Assembly (NCBI GenBank): GCA_910576125.1
Contig: CAJTHM010000009.1
Location: 1 to 64,000 of the forward strand
Direction of reading: 5' to 3'
Length of the DNA stretch: 64,000 nt
DNA from: Lachnospiraceae bacterium
GTDB taxonomy: Bacteria > Bacillota > Clostridia > Lachnospirales > Lachnospiraceae
Program-made: the position numbers and the translations under genes
Shown here: positions 43,341 to 51,684 of the stretch, in pieces
Position numbering within the stretch: the stretch's first letter is position 1
Layout of the letters: every line of letters starts with the position of its first letter
Notes under the pieces: model-generated
The model's input: the letters and a program-made list of their open reading frames with translations, nothing else
The model's database searches: none
Told to the model about the DNA's origin: nothing

Positions 43341-43736
43341 ATGGCAAAGACCAAAGCTGAAAAAATCACGAGCATTGAGGAAGAAATCCGACAGCTTGAA
43401 AACAGGCGCAGACAGCTTGTGCAGGAGCAAAAGGCACAGGAGCGCAGGGACAGGACGAAACGCCTATGCCGCCGCATGGGGCTTTTTGAAAGCCTTGTCC
43501 CCGACACGATACCGCTGACAGAGGAGCAATTCAAGACCTTTCTTGAAAAGACGGTAATGAGCGACCAAGCCCGCCGCATACTGGACGAATTGACCGCCCG
43601 GAACGCCCCCACAGCCCCCGCACAGGGCGCGGAAACGGCGGCACAGGGTAACACGCCACCCGCCGCTAAAACCGCCCATACAGCCCGCGAGGGCGGCGCA
43701 GGCGGGGACGCGGACGGGGGCGGTTTACAAGGGTAA
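43341..43736 (+). CDS. DUF3847-type mobilization accessory protein
   Basis: A 131-residue protein. Residues 1-~55 form a basic coiled coil (KITSIEEEIRQLENRRRQLV, KAQERRDRTKRLCRRMGLFE), then IPLTEEQFKTFLEKTVMSDQ, and a Pro/Ala/Gly-rich disordered tail. DUF3847 proteins are usually coded beside MobQ relaxases and may help bind oriT. AAAGGAG precedes ATG 43341. It is followed by the oriT candidate. Confidence 0.82.
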   Translation: MAKTKAEKITSIEEEIRQLENRRRQLVQEQKAQERRDRTKRLCRRMGLFESLVPDTIPLTEEQFKTFLEKTVMSDQARRILDELTARNAPTAPAQGAETAAQGNTPPAAKTAHTAREGGAGGDADGGGLQG

Positions 43737-43744
43737 CGGGCTTG

Positions 43745-43800
43745 CGCCCATACCCTTGCTTAAATCAAGGGCGCACTTATATACCACATGAATGTGGTAT
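43745..43800 (-). other. oriT: oriT candidate of Tn-A with IncQ-type nick sequence
   Basis: On the minus strand TAAGTGCGCCCTT (43779-43767) matches the nick-region core known from IncQ/MobQ plasmids and several Gram-positive plasmids. A CCCTTG-7-CAAGGG stem (43753-43771) overlaps it, and the perfect palindrome ATACCACATGAATGTGGTAT abuts it at 43781-43800. It lies just upstream of the MobQ relaxase gene. A further TTTTGTGCC/GGCACAAAA stem is at 43831-43852. Confidence 0.82.
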
Positions 43801-43881
43801 GTGCGGTCTTGCAGACGGCGTTTTGTGCCTGTCGGCACAAAAGGAAACGGCGGGAGTTACCCGCAGAAAGGAGCGCGGCGC

Positions 43882-45288
43882 GTGGCAATCTACCATTGCA
43901 GTATCAAAGTCATATCCCGCGGCAAGGGCAAATCCGCTGTTGCCGCCGCCGCTTACCGGGCGGGGGAGAAAATCACAAACCAGTTTGACGGAATGACCCA
44001 CGACTACACCCACAAGGGCGGTGTCGTCCACACCGAGATTTTACTGCCCGACCACGCCCCCGCCGAATATACGGACAGGGCGGTTTTGTGGAACGAGGTT
44101 GAGAAAATCGAGAAAGCCAAAAACGCCCAGCTTGCGCGGGAGATTGAAATTTCCTTACCCCGCGAACTGACGAGGGAGAAAAGCATTTCCCTTGTCCGCG
44201 AGTATGTGAAACGGCATTTTGTGGCGGCGGGAATGTGCGCCGATGTATGTTTACATGACACAGGCGGCGGCAACCCCCACGCCCATATCATGCTGACAAT
44301 GCGCCCTTTTGATGAGGGCGGCGAGTGGGGAGCGAAGCAGAAAAAGGAGTACATTCTTGACAAAGACGGGGATAAAATCTATGACCCGAAGAAGCGGCAG
44401 TACAAATGCAAACCCATTCCCGCTACCGACTGGAACGAGCAGACCAAAGCGGAGGAATGGAGGGCGGCATGGGCGCAGCTTTGTAATCAAGCGTTAGAAC
44501 AGAACGGACACGCGGAGCGTATCGACCACCGCAGTTATGAGCGGCAGGGGATAGACCAGATACCCACCATCCATTTAGGCGTTGCCGCTTCTGCTATGGA
44601 GAAGCGCGGCATCCGCACCGAGCGCGGCGACCTTAACCGCGAAATCGAAGTGACAAACCAGAAGTTACGGCAGTTAAAGGCGCGTATCTCCAAACTGCAA
44701 AACTGGTTGAAAGAGGAAACCGAGAACACCGAGCCGCCTACCCTTGCCGACTACATTCAGGGCATACTGTCACGCAAGGCGCAGACGGGAAAACCGGGAT
44801 ATTCCCAATCCCTCTATAACCTTAAAGACGCGGCAAAAATGCTGAATTTCCTGCAAACCAACAACATCATGGATATGGCGGGGCTTGATGAAAAATTCAA
44901 GTCCATGATAGGGGAACAACTGGACATTCAAGGGAAACTGAAACCCGTTGAACGGCGGCTTGCCACTCTGAAAAAGCACTTAGAGCAAGCCGACATTTAT
45001 TTCAAGTGTAAGGGAAAGAAGCCGCTGACCGAAGCCGAGCAAATCTTGTTCACAACAGCGAAAGATTATCTCAAAGGCGTGATGAACGGAAAGACCACAA
45101 TCCCGACAAAGGCATGGAAAGAAGAATACACCAAGCTGACCGCCGAGAGGAAAACGCTCAATCAGCGGTATCTTGCATTGAAAGAGGAAGTGAAAGAAGC
45201 GGAGAAAATCAGAAAGAATGTTTACGGTATCTTGCGGCAGGAACAGAGGGAGCAACAGACCCAAAGAAAACAAGATATGGAGCGATAA
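43882..45288 (+). CDS. mobQ: MobQ-family relaxase (MobA/MobL)
   Basis: A 468-residue relaxase that should nick the oriT just upstream and lead the strand into a recipient. The N-terminal motif is AIYHCSIKVISRGKGKSAVA with the tyrosine, and the three-histidine motif is HDTGGGNPHAHIMLTMR. The C-terminal half is a long coiled helix region. GTG 43882 follows AAAGGAG by six bases and lines up with relaxase N-termini; the frame open to 43792 is not used. Transfer would require a helper ICE, since Tn-A has no channel genes. Confidence 0.96.
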   Translation: MAIYHCSIKVISRGKGKSAVAAAAYRAGEKITNQFDGMTHDYTHKGGVVHTEILLPDHAPAEYTDRAVLWNEVEKIEKAKNAQLAREIEISLPRELTREKSISLVREYVKRHFVAAGMCADVCLHDTGGGNPHAHIMLTMRPFDEGGEWGAKQKKEYILDKDGDKIYDPKKRQYKCKPIPATDWNEQTKAEEWRAAWAQLCNQALEQNGHAERIDHRSYERQGIDQIPTIHLGVAASAMEKRGIRTERGDLNREIEVTNQKLRQLKARISKLQNWLKEETENTEPPTLADYIQGILSRKAQTGKPGYSQSLYNLKDAAKMLNFLQTNNIMDMAGLDEKFKSMIGEQLDIQGKLKPVERRLATLKKHLEQADIYFKCKGKKPLTEAEQILFTTAKDYLKGVMNGKTTIPTKAWKEEYTKLTAERKTLNQRYLALKEEVKEAEKIRKNVYGILRQEQREQQTQRKQDMER

Positions 45289-45293
45289 CAGAC

Positions 45294-45337
45294 AGGGCGG
45301 CGGGATAGTCAATGCCTGTCACCGCCGCCCTGTTTTT
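45294..45337 (+). terminator. Terminator after the MobQ relaxase
   Basis: AGGGCGGCGG, a 21-base loop and CCGCCGCCCTGTTTTTG. The 10-base stem is perfect and starts six bases past the relaxase stop. Confidence 0.85.
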
Positions 45338-45389
45338 GACTTTTGTTAGAACAATAAACTGTATTTTGCCCTATACACTGTATTTAGTG

Positions 45390-45590
45390 TTACTGTTGCT
45401 TTTTGAATGTAATCACAAATGCTCCTTTAACTTGCATTGATGTTGCCATGTAATCGTATGTCACAAGTTCCCACCCATCGGTAGCCCTTTCATTGATTAA
45501 CTGGTCTAATACTTCTATATCCTTTGCACTTGCTTTGTCGGAAAACCATTTGGTTCCTACCATCAAAATTTCTGTTTTGTAAGTGTACAT
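45390..45590 (-). CDS. DUF4177-like small protein of Tn-A
   Basis: A 66-residue protein, MYTYKTEILMVGTKWFSDKA onwards, then IEVLDQLINERATDGWELVT and QVKGAFVITFKKQQ. The A-DGWELV core is typical of the small DUF4177/DUF4177-like family. It is on the opposite strand to the mobilization genes, with AGGAGG before ATG 45590. Function unknown; it may be cargo. Confidence 0.85.
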   Translation of the reverse strand: MYTYKTEILMVGTKWFSDKASAKDIEVLDQLINERATDGWELVTYDYMATSMQVKGAFVITFKKQQ

Positions 45591-46154
45591 GATTTGTTTC
45601 CTCCTGCTGTTAATTATAATTTTATCAAACAAATTCTGATTTATCGGTTTGTACTGGAGAAAATTATACCATACCCAATACCGGAAAGCAATACGCACTT
45701 TGTTCCGTTCCGACTATCCAGACCGTCAAGGGGCGAGTAGTATTTTTTCGCAAAGTGCGCGAAAAAATCTCCACTCTTAAACCCTTGACCGTCTGGATTT
45801 TTGCCGTTGCCATTTCGCCGCCGAAAACGGGGAACAGGATAAAAAAATCCTGCCCCCGCTTTCGTCCGCTTCATTCTAACGGCAAAACCGTCTGCACTAC
45901 TTCGGCGGCGAGCGGTAGGTTATGCGGTGGCTCTGCCCCCGCGCCCCCGACCTCTTCCAAAGAACAGAATGGAATGTTACGCAATAGGGCTTGAAAAGGC
46001 TTGATTTTCAAGGCGTTTCAGACACGAAAACCCACCGGGTAAGGGTTTTATACTACCCACCCGCGAAAACGGCTTCTAAGCGTCCACAGGCGCGTTTTGC
46101 GCCCCGTTTCCCGCCGCACTAACAAGGGTTTGCGTCAATAACTAAAAAAAGCAC
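45591..46154. repeat. 560-base non-coding right arm of Tn-A with large hairpins
   Basis: No gene is supported here. ATCCAGACCGTCAAGGG (45716-45732) is repeated inverted at 45782-45798 with one mismatch, enclosing ATTTTTTCGC/GCGCGAAAAAAT. Further stems are AGGAT/ATCCT near 45836 and CTTGAAAA/TTTTCAAG near 45990. The region may contain recombinase arm sites or the origin of a circular form. Confidence 0.7.
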
Positions 46155-46169
46155 TTGACAAAACGCTTC

Positions 46170-46397
46170 ATGGGGCGGCCCGAAGGACATCGAGCCGTTC
46201 GCGGACCCCGTGTTCCAGAACAATGTCATCCTGACACGGACGGAGAGCCTCACCATGAACAGCCGCCCCAAGGACCCCAAGACCGCCCGGAACAAGAACG
46301 TGCTGATCGTCGGCGGCTCCGGCAGCGGCAAGACCAGGTTCTGGCTCAAGCCCAACCTTTTACAGTGCCATAGCTCGTATGTCATCACCGATCCAAA
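46170..46397 (+). pseudogene. traG: TraG piece 2 of 3, ICE-2 (carries Walker A)
   Basis: Residues ~99-173 of TraG between the two transposons. It reads WGGPKDIEPFADPVFQNNVI, TRTESLTMNSRPKDPKTARN, the P-loop VLIVGGSGSGKTRFWLKPN and CHSSYVITDP. Tn-B then starts at CCAAA and gives an in-frame stop after a few codons. This piece has no start codon or ribosome site of its own. Confidence 0.93.
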
Positions 46398-46458
46398 CAG
46401 ATAAGTATAATAAGGTTATAGGGAAGCGCGCACCCTCAAAGAAAGGAGGTTACACACC

Positions 46459-48810
46459 ATGAAGAAGCAGACAGAGAAAGACAAACTCACCGCCTTATAC
46501 GAAAGACTCTCCCATGACGATGAGCGAGCCGGGGAATCCGTAAGCATAGAGAACCAGAAGCGGATTTTAGAGGACTATGCAAGAAAAAACGGCTTTACCA
46601 ATATCCGGCACTTTACAGATGACGGAATCCGGGGAACTACGTTCAAGCGTCCGGGGCTGGACGCTATGCTGGACGAAATCCGGGCGGGGAACGTGGCAAC
46701 GGTTATCATCAAAGACCAGAGCCGAATCGGGCGTGACGTGGTTGAAGTGGGGCTTTTAAAGCGCACCTTTGATGAATACCATGTGCGTTTTATCGCCGCC
46801 AATGACAACCTTGACACCGCCAACGGCTTTGATATTATGTCTATCTTCCGTGACGTGATAAACGAGTGGTATGTTGCCGACACCAGCCGCAAAATCAAAG
46901 CTGTTTTCAAGTCAAGAATGGAAAAGGGCTTGCGCTGCTCTGGCAGTGTCTGCTATGGCTACCGCGCTTCCAAAGAAGAAAAAGGCGAGTGGATAATTGA
47001 CGAGGAAGCCGCCGCCGTTGTGCGCCGCATCTTTCAGAGCGTTCTTGCCGGGGAAACCGTAGCCAGCATAGCAAAGGCACTCCGCGCCGAGAAAATCCCT
47101 ATCCCGTCCGAGCATTGGAAGCGGACAGGCGAGCCAGCCCGTGCGGCAAAATACACCGACCCTTACGCATGGTCAGCGACCACTATCGGCTACATACTGA
47201 AACGCCCGGAATACACAGGGCGCAAGGTACTGGGGAAAACCGTATGCGAGAACTACAAGACCAAGAGCAGCCGCAAGACCGCGCCGGAGGAACAGTATAT
47301 TTTTGAGGGCGCAATCCCCGCCATTGTGGACGTGGAAACGTGGCAGACCGTACAGAAGATACGGGAAACGGTACGCCGCACACCAAAGCGGCAGAACGCC
47401 CCGAACCGTTTGACAGGGCTTCTCTACTGCGCCGACTGCGGCTCTAAACTCACACACCGCTATACCCTTGTGCAAGGGAAATGGATTGAGGACGCTTTCA
47501 TCTGCTCCGGCTACCGCCATTTAATCCATGACTGCACCATGCACCATATCCCCACGGCAAAGATTGAAGCCGCTATCCTTGCCGTTATCCAGCGTGTAAG
47601 CTGGTATGTGCGGCACAACGAAAAAGAATTTACCGAGCGTGTCCGGGAAGCGTCCGACCAGAACCAAGAGAAAACCGTCAAGGAATGTAAGCAGAAAATC
47701 AGCAAGGCACAGAAGCGGCACAAAGAGCTGGACGGGCTTGTGAAAAAGCTGTACGAGGGCAACGCCACGGGCAAGATACCCGACAAACATTTTACCCGGC
47801 TTCTTGCTGAATATGACGAGGAACAGACCGGGCTTGAAACGTCCATAGCGGAATGGCAAAGGCAGATTGAAAGCTGGAACGCTGATAAGCTGAAAACAGA
47901 CCAGTTTATCCAGCTTGTGAAACGCTATACCGACTTCTCCGAATTGACAACGCCCATGCTCAACGAGTTTATCGAGAAAGTGATTGTGCATGAGGGCGAG
48001 GGGCGGGGGAATGACCGCCGCCAGCGGATAGACATTTATTTAAACTTTATCGGCGCATTTGAAGTACCCGCCCATATCGTCACCCCGGCAGAGGTGGAGG
48101 AACAACGCCGCCAGCAGGAGGAACAGGCGGCAAAGGAAGCCCGTTCAAAGGAGCTTCAAAAGGCGCGGTATGAGAAGCGCAAGGCAGAGAAACGGGAATT
48201 TACCGCAAGGAAAAAAGCGGGGCTTCTCACGCCGGAGGAACAGGAAGCGGAGGAAAAACGGCTTGCACATAACCGGGAGTGGCAAAAGGAATGGAGGGAG
48301 AAACGAAAAGCCACAGAGCCGCCCAAGCCGCCTAAGAAAAAATCCATAAAGGAACTTATGGAACTGGAAAAGACCGGGGCAGAGCTTACGCCGGAGGAAA
48401 CGGAACGGCTTGTGGAATACCGCCGGAAAAAAGCCGCACAGCATAAGGCATGGCGCGAAAGGCAGAAAGCCGGACAGCCAAAGACAAGGACGCTCAAAGA
48501 GCTTGCCGCCGCCCAAAAAGAGGGGGAAGCCTTAACGCCGGAGGAATCGGAACGTCTGGAAGCCCACAAGAGCCGGAAAAAGATAGCAAGGGAAAAGCTG
48601 GTACGGCAAGCCGAAACCGACCCGGCAGCGGCGGCAGAGCTTGCGAAAAAGCGGGCGTATGCTTCCGAAGCCACCAAGAAATCCCGGCAGAAAATGTATG
48701 AGGAAGCCGCCACTGGAAACCCCGAAGCGGTGGAACGCTATGAGAATTATCTTGCCGCAAGGAGGGAAGCATACCACAGGAAAAAACAGGAAGCAGAGAG
48801 AACCGCATAG
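46459..48810 (+). CDS. Large serine recombinase of Tn-B
   Basis: A 783-residue recombinase. The nucleophile lies in ALYERLSHDDERAGESVSIE, followed by VIIKDQSRIGRDVVEVGLLK. The recombinase domain shows RCSGSVCYGYRASKEEKGEW, and a zinc ribbon is formed by LLYCADCGSKLTHR and CSGYRHLIHDC. The C-terminal ~210 residues are an extreme Lys/Arg/Glu tail with three repeats around GLLTPEEQE, AELTPEETE and EALTPEESE, unlike the Tn-A enzyme. AAAGGAGG precedes ATG 46459. Confidence 0.96.
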   Translation: MKKQTEKDKLTALYERLSHDDERAGESVSIENQKRILEDYARKNGFTNIRHFTDDGIRGTTFKRPGLDAMLDEIRAGNVATVIIKDQSRIGRDVVEVGLLKRTFDEYHVRFIAANDNLDTANGFDIMSIFRDVINEWYVADTSRKIKAVFKSRMEKGLRCSGSVCYGYRASKEEKGEWIIDEEAAAVVRRIFQSVLAGETVASIAKALRAEKIPIPSEHWKRTGEPARAAKYTDPYAWSATTIGYILKRPEYTGRKVLGKTVCENYKTKSSRKTAPEEQYIFEGAIPAIVDVETWQTVQKIRETVRRTPKRQNAPNRLTGLLYCADCGSKLTHRYTLVQGKWIEDAFICSGYRHLIHDCTMHHIPTAKIEAAILAVIQRVSWYVRHNEKEFTERVREASDQNQEKTVKECKQKISKAQKRHKELDGLVKKLYEGNATGKIPDKHFTRLLAEYDEEQTGLETSIAEWQRQIESWNADKLKTDQFIQLVKRYTDFSELTTPMLNEFIEKVIVHEGEGRGNDRRQRIDIYLNFIGAFEVPAHIVTPAEVEEQRRQQEEQAAKEARSKELQKARYEKRKAEKREFTARKKAGLLTPEEQEAEEKRLAHNREWQKEWREKRKATEPPKPPKKKSIKELMELEKTGAELTPEETERLVEYRRKKAAQHKAWRERQKAGQPKTRTLKELAAAQKEGEALTPEESERLEAHKSRKKIAREKLVRQAETDPAAAAELAKKRAYASEATKKSRQKMYEEAATGNPEAVERYENYLAARREAYHRKKQEAERTA

Positions 48811-48859
48811 CCTCCCCGTCTGAACATCAAGAGCCGGAAAAGCAAGGGCGCATTGTGGA

Positions 48860-48988
48860 AATGTGCATAACAGGCTATGGAATCATGGATAACTCTGTTC
48901 ACAGCACATGGAAAAGCAAAGAGCAGCTTTCCCACGTCCTGCAAACAGAGTTACCCACAATTCCATAAGATAGCCAGTTATACACATT
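48860..48988. repeat. Long imperfect inverted repeat after the Tn-B recombinase
   Basis: The 40 bases from 48860 (AATGTGCATAACAGGCTAT start) match the reverse complement of 48944-48988 with a five-base gap and a few mismatches. The 44-base centre contains GGAAAAGC/GCTTTCC. Sequences near TTACCCACA and GGATAACTC resemble weak DnaA boxes. It lies in the gene-free stretch 48811-49052 and could be a replication origin or a scar of cargo insertion. Confidence 0.7.
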
Positions 48989-49052
48989 ACGGCACAATGC
49001 CGACTACTACGGAATCCCTCTTTTTCTTTATCTTTTAAAACATATTTTTATT

Positions 49053-49418
49053 TTACGGAATATAGGTTAGCCCCCATTTTGTCATAGCGTAAAAGACAGG
49101 CAATAATGCTGCGCCTTTATCAGTCAGGGAATATTCTACATGGGGAGGAATTTCGTTAAATTGTATTCGTGACACCAACCCGTCTTTTTCCAGTTCGCGC
49201 AAAGAAGAAGTGAGCATTGTATTTGTAATGCCGTCAATGTTTTTTCTCAATTCGCCAAAACGTATAGGGGATTTAATACACATTTCGTAAATAATCTGAA
49301 ATTTCCATTTGCCTTGTAACATGATAATTAAAGATGTTACCGGGCAATTACCAGCTTCGGTGAGAATACCGATTTTAACTTTTTGTGTCCATTCGTCATA
49401 AGTTAAATCCTTATCCAT
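49053..49418 (-). CDS. HxlR/DUF24-family transcription regulator
   Basis: A 121-residue winged-helix regulator of the HxlR type. The family cysteine is in EAGNCPVTSLI, the DNA-binding part is KWKFQIIYEMCIKSPIRFGE with LRKNIDGITNTMLTSSLREL, and the wing is RIQFNEIPPHVEYSLTDKGA. HxlR proteins often sense redox or electrophile stress. It is divergent from the flavin reductase-like gene and shares its control region, so it probably regulates that gene. Confidence 0.93.
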   Translation of the reverse strand: MDKDLTYDEWTQKVKIGILTEAGNCPVTSLIIMLQGKWKFQIIYEMCIKSPIRFGELRKNIDGITNTMLTSSLRELEKDGLVSRIQFNEIPPHVEYSLTDKGAALLPVFYAMTKWGLTYIP

Positions 49419-49468
49419 ACTGAATCGTCCTTTCTTTAGGATATGAATATATCAAATATGTGTTTAAC

Positions 49469-49486
49469 AGTATGGTCTACCATACT
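49469..49486. promoter_or_regulatory. Operator candidate for the HxlR regulator
   Basis: AGTATGGTCTACCATACT has perfect 8-base arms around a 2-base centre. It lies between the divergent HxlR and flavin reductase-like genes, 40 bases upstream of the latter's -35 hexamer. Confidence 0.7.
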
Positions 49487-49507
49487 ATGTAAGAATATTC
49501 TGCGTAC

Positions 49508-49535
49508 TTGAAGAACATTTCAAACTAAGTATAAT
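49508..49535 (+). promoter_or_regulatory. Promoter of the flavin reductase-like gene
   Basis: TTGAAG (49508-49513), a 16-base spacer and TATAAT (49530-49535), 73 bases before the ATG at 49609. Confidence 0.65.
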
Positions 49536-49608
49536 TATCTTATCAGCAAAAGTCAACAAAGGCTCTGCTGTAATTCAAAAATTTTATCAAAGAAAGGATA
49601 GTTTTATC

Positions 49609-50112
49609 ATGAAAGAAATTAACATTGAACAGGCAACAGCAGTTACCTCACCAGACCCGCTTATGCTGCTTTGCACAACAAAGGAAAATGGAAGCCTTAA
49701 TATGGCTCCGGTATCGTTCTTTATGTACTCATCTTATAACCCGCCTATGCTTGCATTTGCAATGGGAAAAGAATCTAATTCCGGCAGTAACATTCGCCGG
49801 ACAGGAAAAGCGGTTTTTGCTGCTCCGGGTGTCAGCTTAAACAATGCAGTAATGGCATATGGTTCTTTCAGCGGCAACGAGCAGGACAAGCTGAAAGAAA
49901 CACCGATTGTGTTACAAAATATTGAGGGAAGCAATATTCAAATTCCAGAGGATACACGAGTTGCCTTTGTGGTATCCCTTGCACAAACTATGGAATCCGG
50001 CGACCATTACTTGTATCTTTGCAACATTGAGAAAATCGTTGCAGATGAATCAAAAGACGCATTATTTGCATGGGACGGTTATGCGAAAGTTGCTCCGGCA
50101 CAGGAAAAATAA
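49609..50112 (+). CDS. Flavin reductase-like FMN-binding protein
   Basis: A 167-residue protein of the flavin reductase-like split-barrel family. Segments are AVTSPDPLMLLCTTKENGSL, NMAPVSFFMYSSYNPPMLAF, SNIRRTGKAVFAAPGVSLNN and HYLYLCNIEKIVADE. Such proteins bind FMN and reduce flavin or small substrates. AAAGGATAG stands before ATG 49609. With the divergent HxlR gene it forms a likely stress-response pair carried as transposon cargo; GC content is clearly lower than in the mobilization genes. Confidence 0.9.
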   Translation: MKEINIEQATAVTSPDPLMLLCTTKENGSLNMAPVSFFMYSSYNPPMLAFAMGKESNSGSNIRRTGKAVFAAPGVSLNNAVMAYGSFSGNEQDKLKETPIVLQNIEGSNIQIPEDTRVAFVVSLAQTMESGDHYLYLCNIEKIVADESKDALFAWDGYAKVAPAQEK

Positions 50113-50212
50113 ATTAGTGTAACAAAAAAGTAGACAAATCAATCAACGGAAAACAAAAGTTATAAGCACCATTGTGGACAGCCTATTCAATTTTAGGCTG
50201 ATAATTCAGAGG

Positions 50213-50246
50213 GGCGATAGCTTAAAGTGCTACCGCCCTTTTGAAT
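50213..50246 (+). terminator. Terminator after the flavin reductase-like gene
   Basis: GGGGCGATAGC, a short loop, GCTACCGCCCTTTT. It lies about 100 bases after the gene and 60 before the radical SAM gene. The sequence CAGAGGGGCG at its edge recurs at the end of the radical SAM gene. Confidence 0.7.
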
Positions 50247-50303
50247 ATAATAGGCAATTAATAAAAATGTATATTTCTGTTTGTTTTATGGAGGTGATTT
50301 ATC

Positions 50304-51164
50304 TTGAGCATAATAGAAAAAGAAATTGTTACAAAAGACTTGATTACAAAATCGAATTTACCAGCCAGTGATTATGTAATCAATCCTTATGTTGGCTGCC
50401 CTCACGCTTGCAAATACTGCTATGCCCGTTTTATGAAACGATTTACAGGACATACAGAAGAATGGGGAAATTTTATAGATATAAAGCGTTGTGATAAAAC
50501 AATTAGTGTAAAAAAGCTGTATCAAAAATCTGTATTTATTTCTTCTGTAACGGATTGTTATAATCCTTTTGAAGCAAAATATCAAGTGACAAGAAATGTT
50601 TTAAAGCAGCTAAAGAAAGCGGATTGTTTGATTACTATTTCCACAAAGTCTGATTTGATACTAAGAGATATTGATATATTAACAGAGCTGAAAAATTTAG
50701 TAGTTGCAATTTCTATTAACACTTTAGATAACGATTTTCAAAGTGATATGGATAACGCCAGCAGCATTACACAGCGGATTACAGCATTAAAGGAATTACA
50801 TAAACAGGGTATTTATACAGTTTTATTTATGTCACCCATATTTCCGTATATAACAGATTTTAAAAAAATCATTGAAGCAACAGCAGCGTTTGTATGTGAA
50901 TATTGGTTCGAGAATTTGAATCTTCGTGGGAATTACAAACAGGATATTTTTCAATACGTTTCTGAAAAATACCCACAATATTTAAGTGGTTATAAAGACA
51001 TATATAACAATAAGAACATGGAATATTGGAAACAATTATCCGCTGATATAGATAGTTATTGCGCTCAAAAAAATATCAAGTATACAAATTATTTTTATCA
51101 TAGTTTACTTGTTGCAGAAAAAAAGCAGTCAAACGCTAAAGACAATCAGAGGGCGACAATATAA
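50304..51164 (+). CDS. SPL-family radical SAM protein
   Basis: A 286-residue radical SAM enzyme. YVGCPHACKYCYARFM carries the Cys-x3-Cys-x2-Cys cluster seen in the spore photoproduct lyase-like family. SVTDCYNPFEAKYQVTRNVL and CLITISTKSDLILRDID follow. The substrate of this branch is not known. It starts at TTG 50304 with GGAGGTG seven bases before it. GC content is about 33%, the lowest in the window, which points to separate ancestry as cargo. Confidence 0.9.
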   Translation: MSIIEKEIVTKDLITKSNLPASDYVINPYVGCPHACKYCYARFMKRFTGHTEEWGNFIDIKRCDKTISVKKLYQKSVFISSVTDCYNPFEAKYQVTRNVLKQLKKADCLITISTKSDLILRDIDILTELKNLVVAISINTLDNDFQSDMDNASSITQRITALKELHKQGIYTVLFMSPIFPYITDFKKIIEATAAFVCEYWFENLNLRGNYKQDIFQYVSEKYPQYLSGYKDIYNNKNMEYWKQLSADIDSYCAQKNIKYTNYFYHSLLVAEKKQSNAKDNQRATI

Positions 51165-51240
51165 AATTGCCGCCCCTCTGGATTATAAATGCAACCGTAA
51201 ACCAAGCACCGCCCCATGTGGGAGAAAGGAGGATTTTTCT

Positions 51241-51684
51241 ATGGCTTGTACAGAAGCATACAAAGAACATATCGTGTATTCTTTCAACGCCTTTTGCAAA
51301 GTTGTCATACGCTATGCCGCTATCAACGCATGGCGCGACAGGAACAGGCGGCGGCAAAAAGAAATATCCTTTGAATACCTCACAGAAGAAAAGTTCTACC
51401 CTCTAAGCACATCAGACGAATTTCTCAAATCACCCTACGAACAATACCCCGTTACGATATGCGGTCAGACAATCATACTCACCAATGGGGAGCTTGCCGC
51501 CGCCCTGTTATCATTGCCGGAGAAAAAGAGGGAAATCATTTACCTTTACTTTTTCGGGAATTACACACAGCAGGAAATCGCGGATTTATACGGGTATTGT
51601 AAAAGTACGGCATGGCATTACATACACAGTGCGTTACAGATGTTGCAGAAAGAAATGGAGGGATTTTCGCATGGGGAATACTAA
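51241..51684 (+). CDS. Sigma-70-like regulator of Tn-B
   Basis: A 147-residue sigma-like protein. The C-terminal part is a region 4-type helix-turn-helix: LLSLPEKKREIIYLYFFGNY, then TQQEIADLYGYCKSTAWHYI. The N-terminal AYKEHIVYSFNAFCKVVIRY resembles a partial region 2. AAAGGAGG precedes ATG 51241. Proteins of this type precede a short helix-turn-helix protein in many Clostridia mobile elements, as here, and probably control mobility or cargo genes. Confidence 0.9.
   Translation: MACTEAYKEHIVYSFNAFCKVVIRYAAINAWRDRNRRRQKEISFEYLTEEKFYPLSTSDEFLKSPYEQYPVTICGQTIILTNGELAAALLSLPEKKREIIYLYFFGNYTQQEIADLYGYCKSTAWHYIHSALQMLQKEMEGFSHGEY

Larger units (their letters stand above)
41103..46172 (+). mobile_element. 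Tn-A: mobilizable serine-recombinase transposon in traG
   Basis: A ~5.1 kb element bounded by ATG at both ends (41103-41105 and 46170-46172), one copy of which belongs to the target. It carries a large serine recombinase, TnpW, a DUF3847 protein, an IncQ-like oriT, a MobQ relaxase and a DUF4177 protein. Deleting it joins AGA to TGG and restores traG. The right end holds TTGACA (46155-46160) and the left end CATAAT (41111-41116). In Tn4451-type elements the excised circle is the transposition intermediate. Confidence 0.92.

Noticed and set aside
46155..46404. Small independent frames between Tn-A and Tn-B
   Set aside because: The sequence is the middle of traG with the P-loop; it has no start signal of its own.
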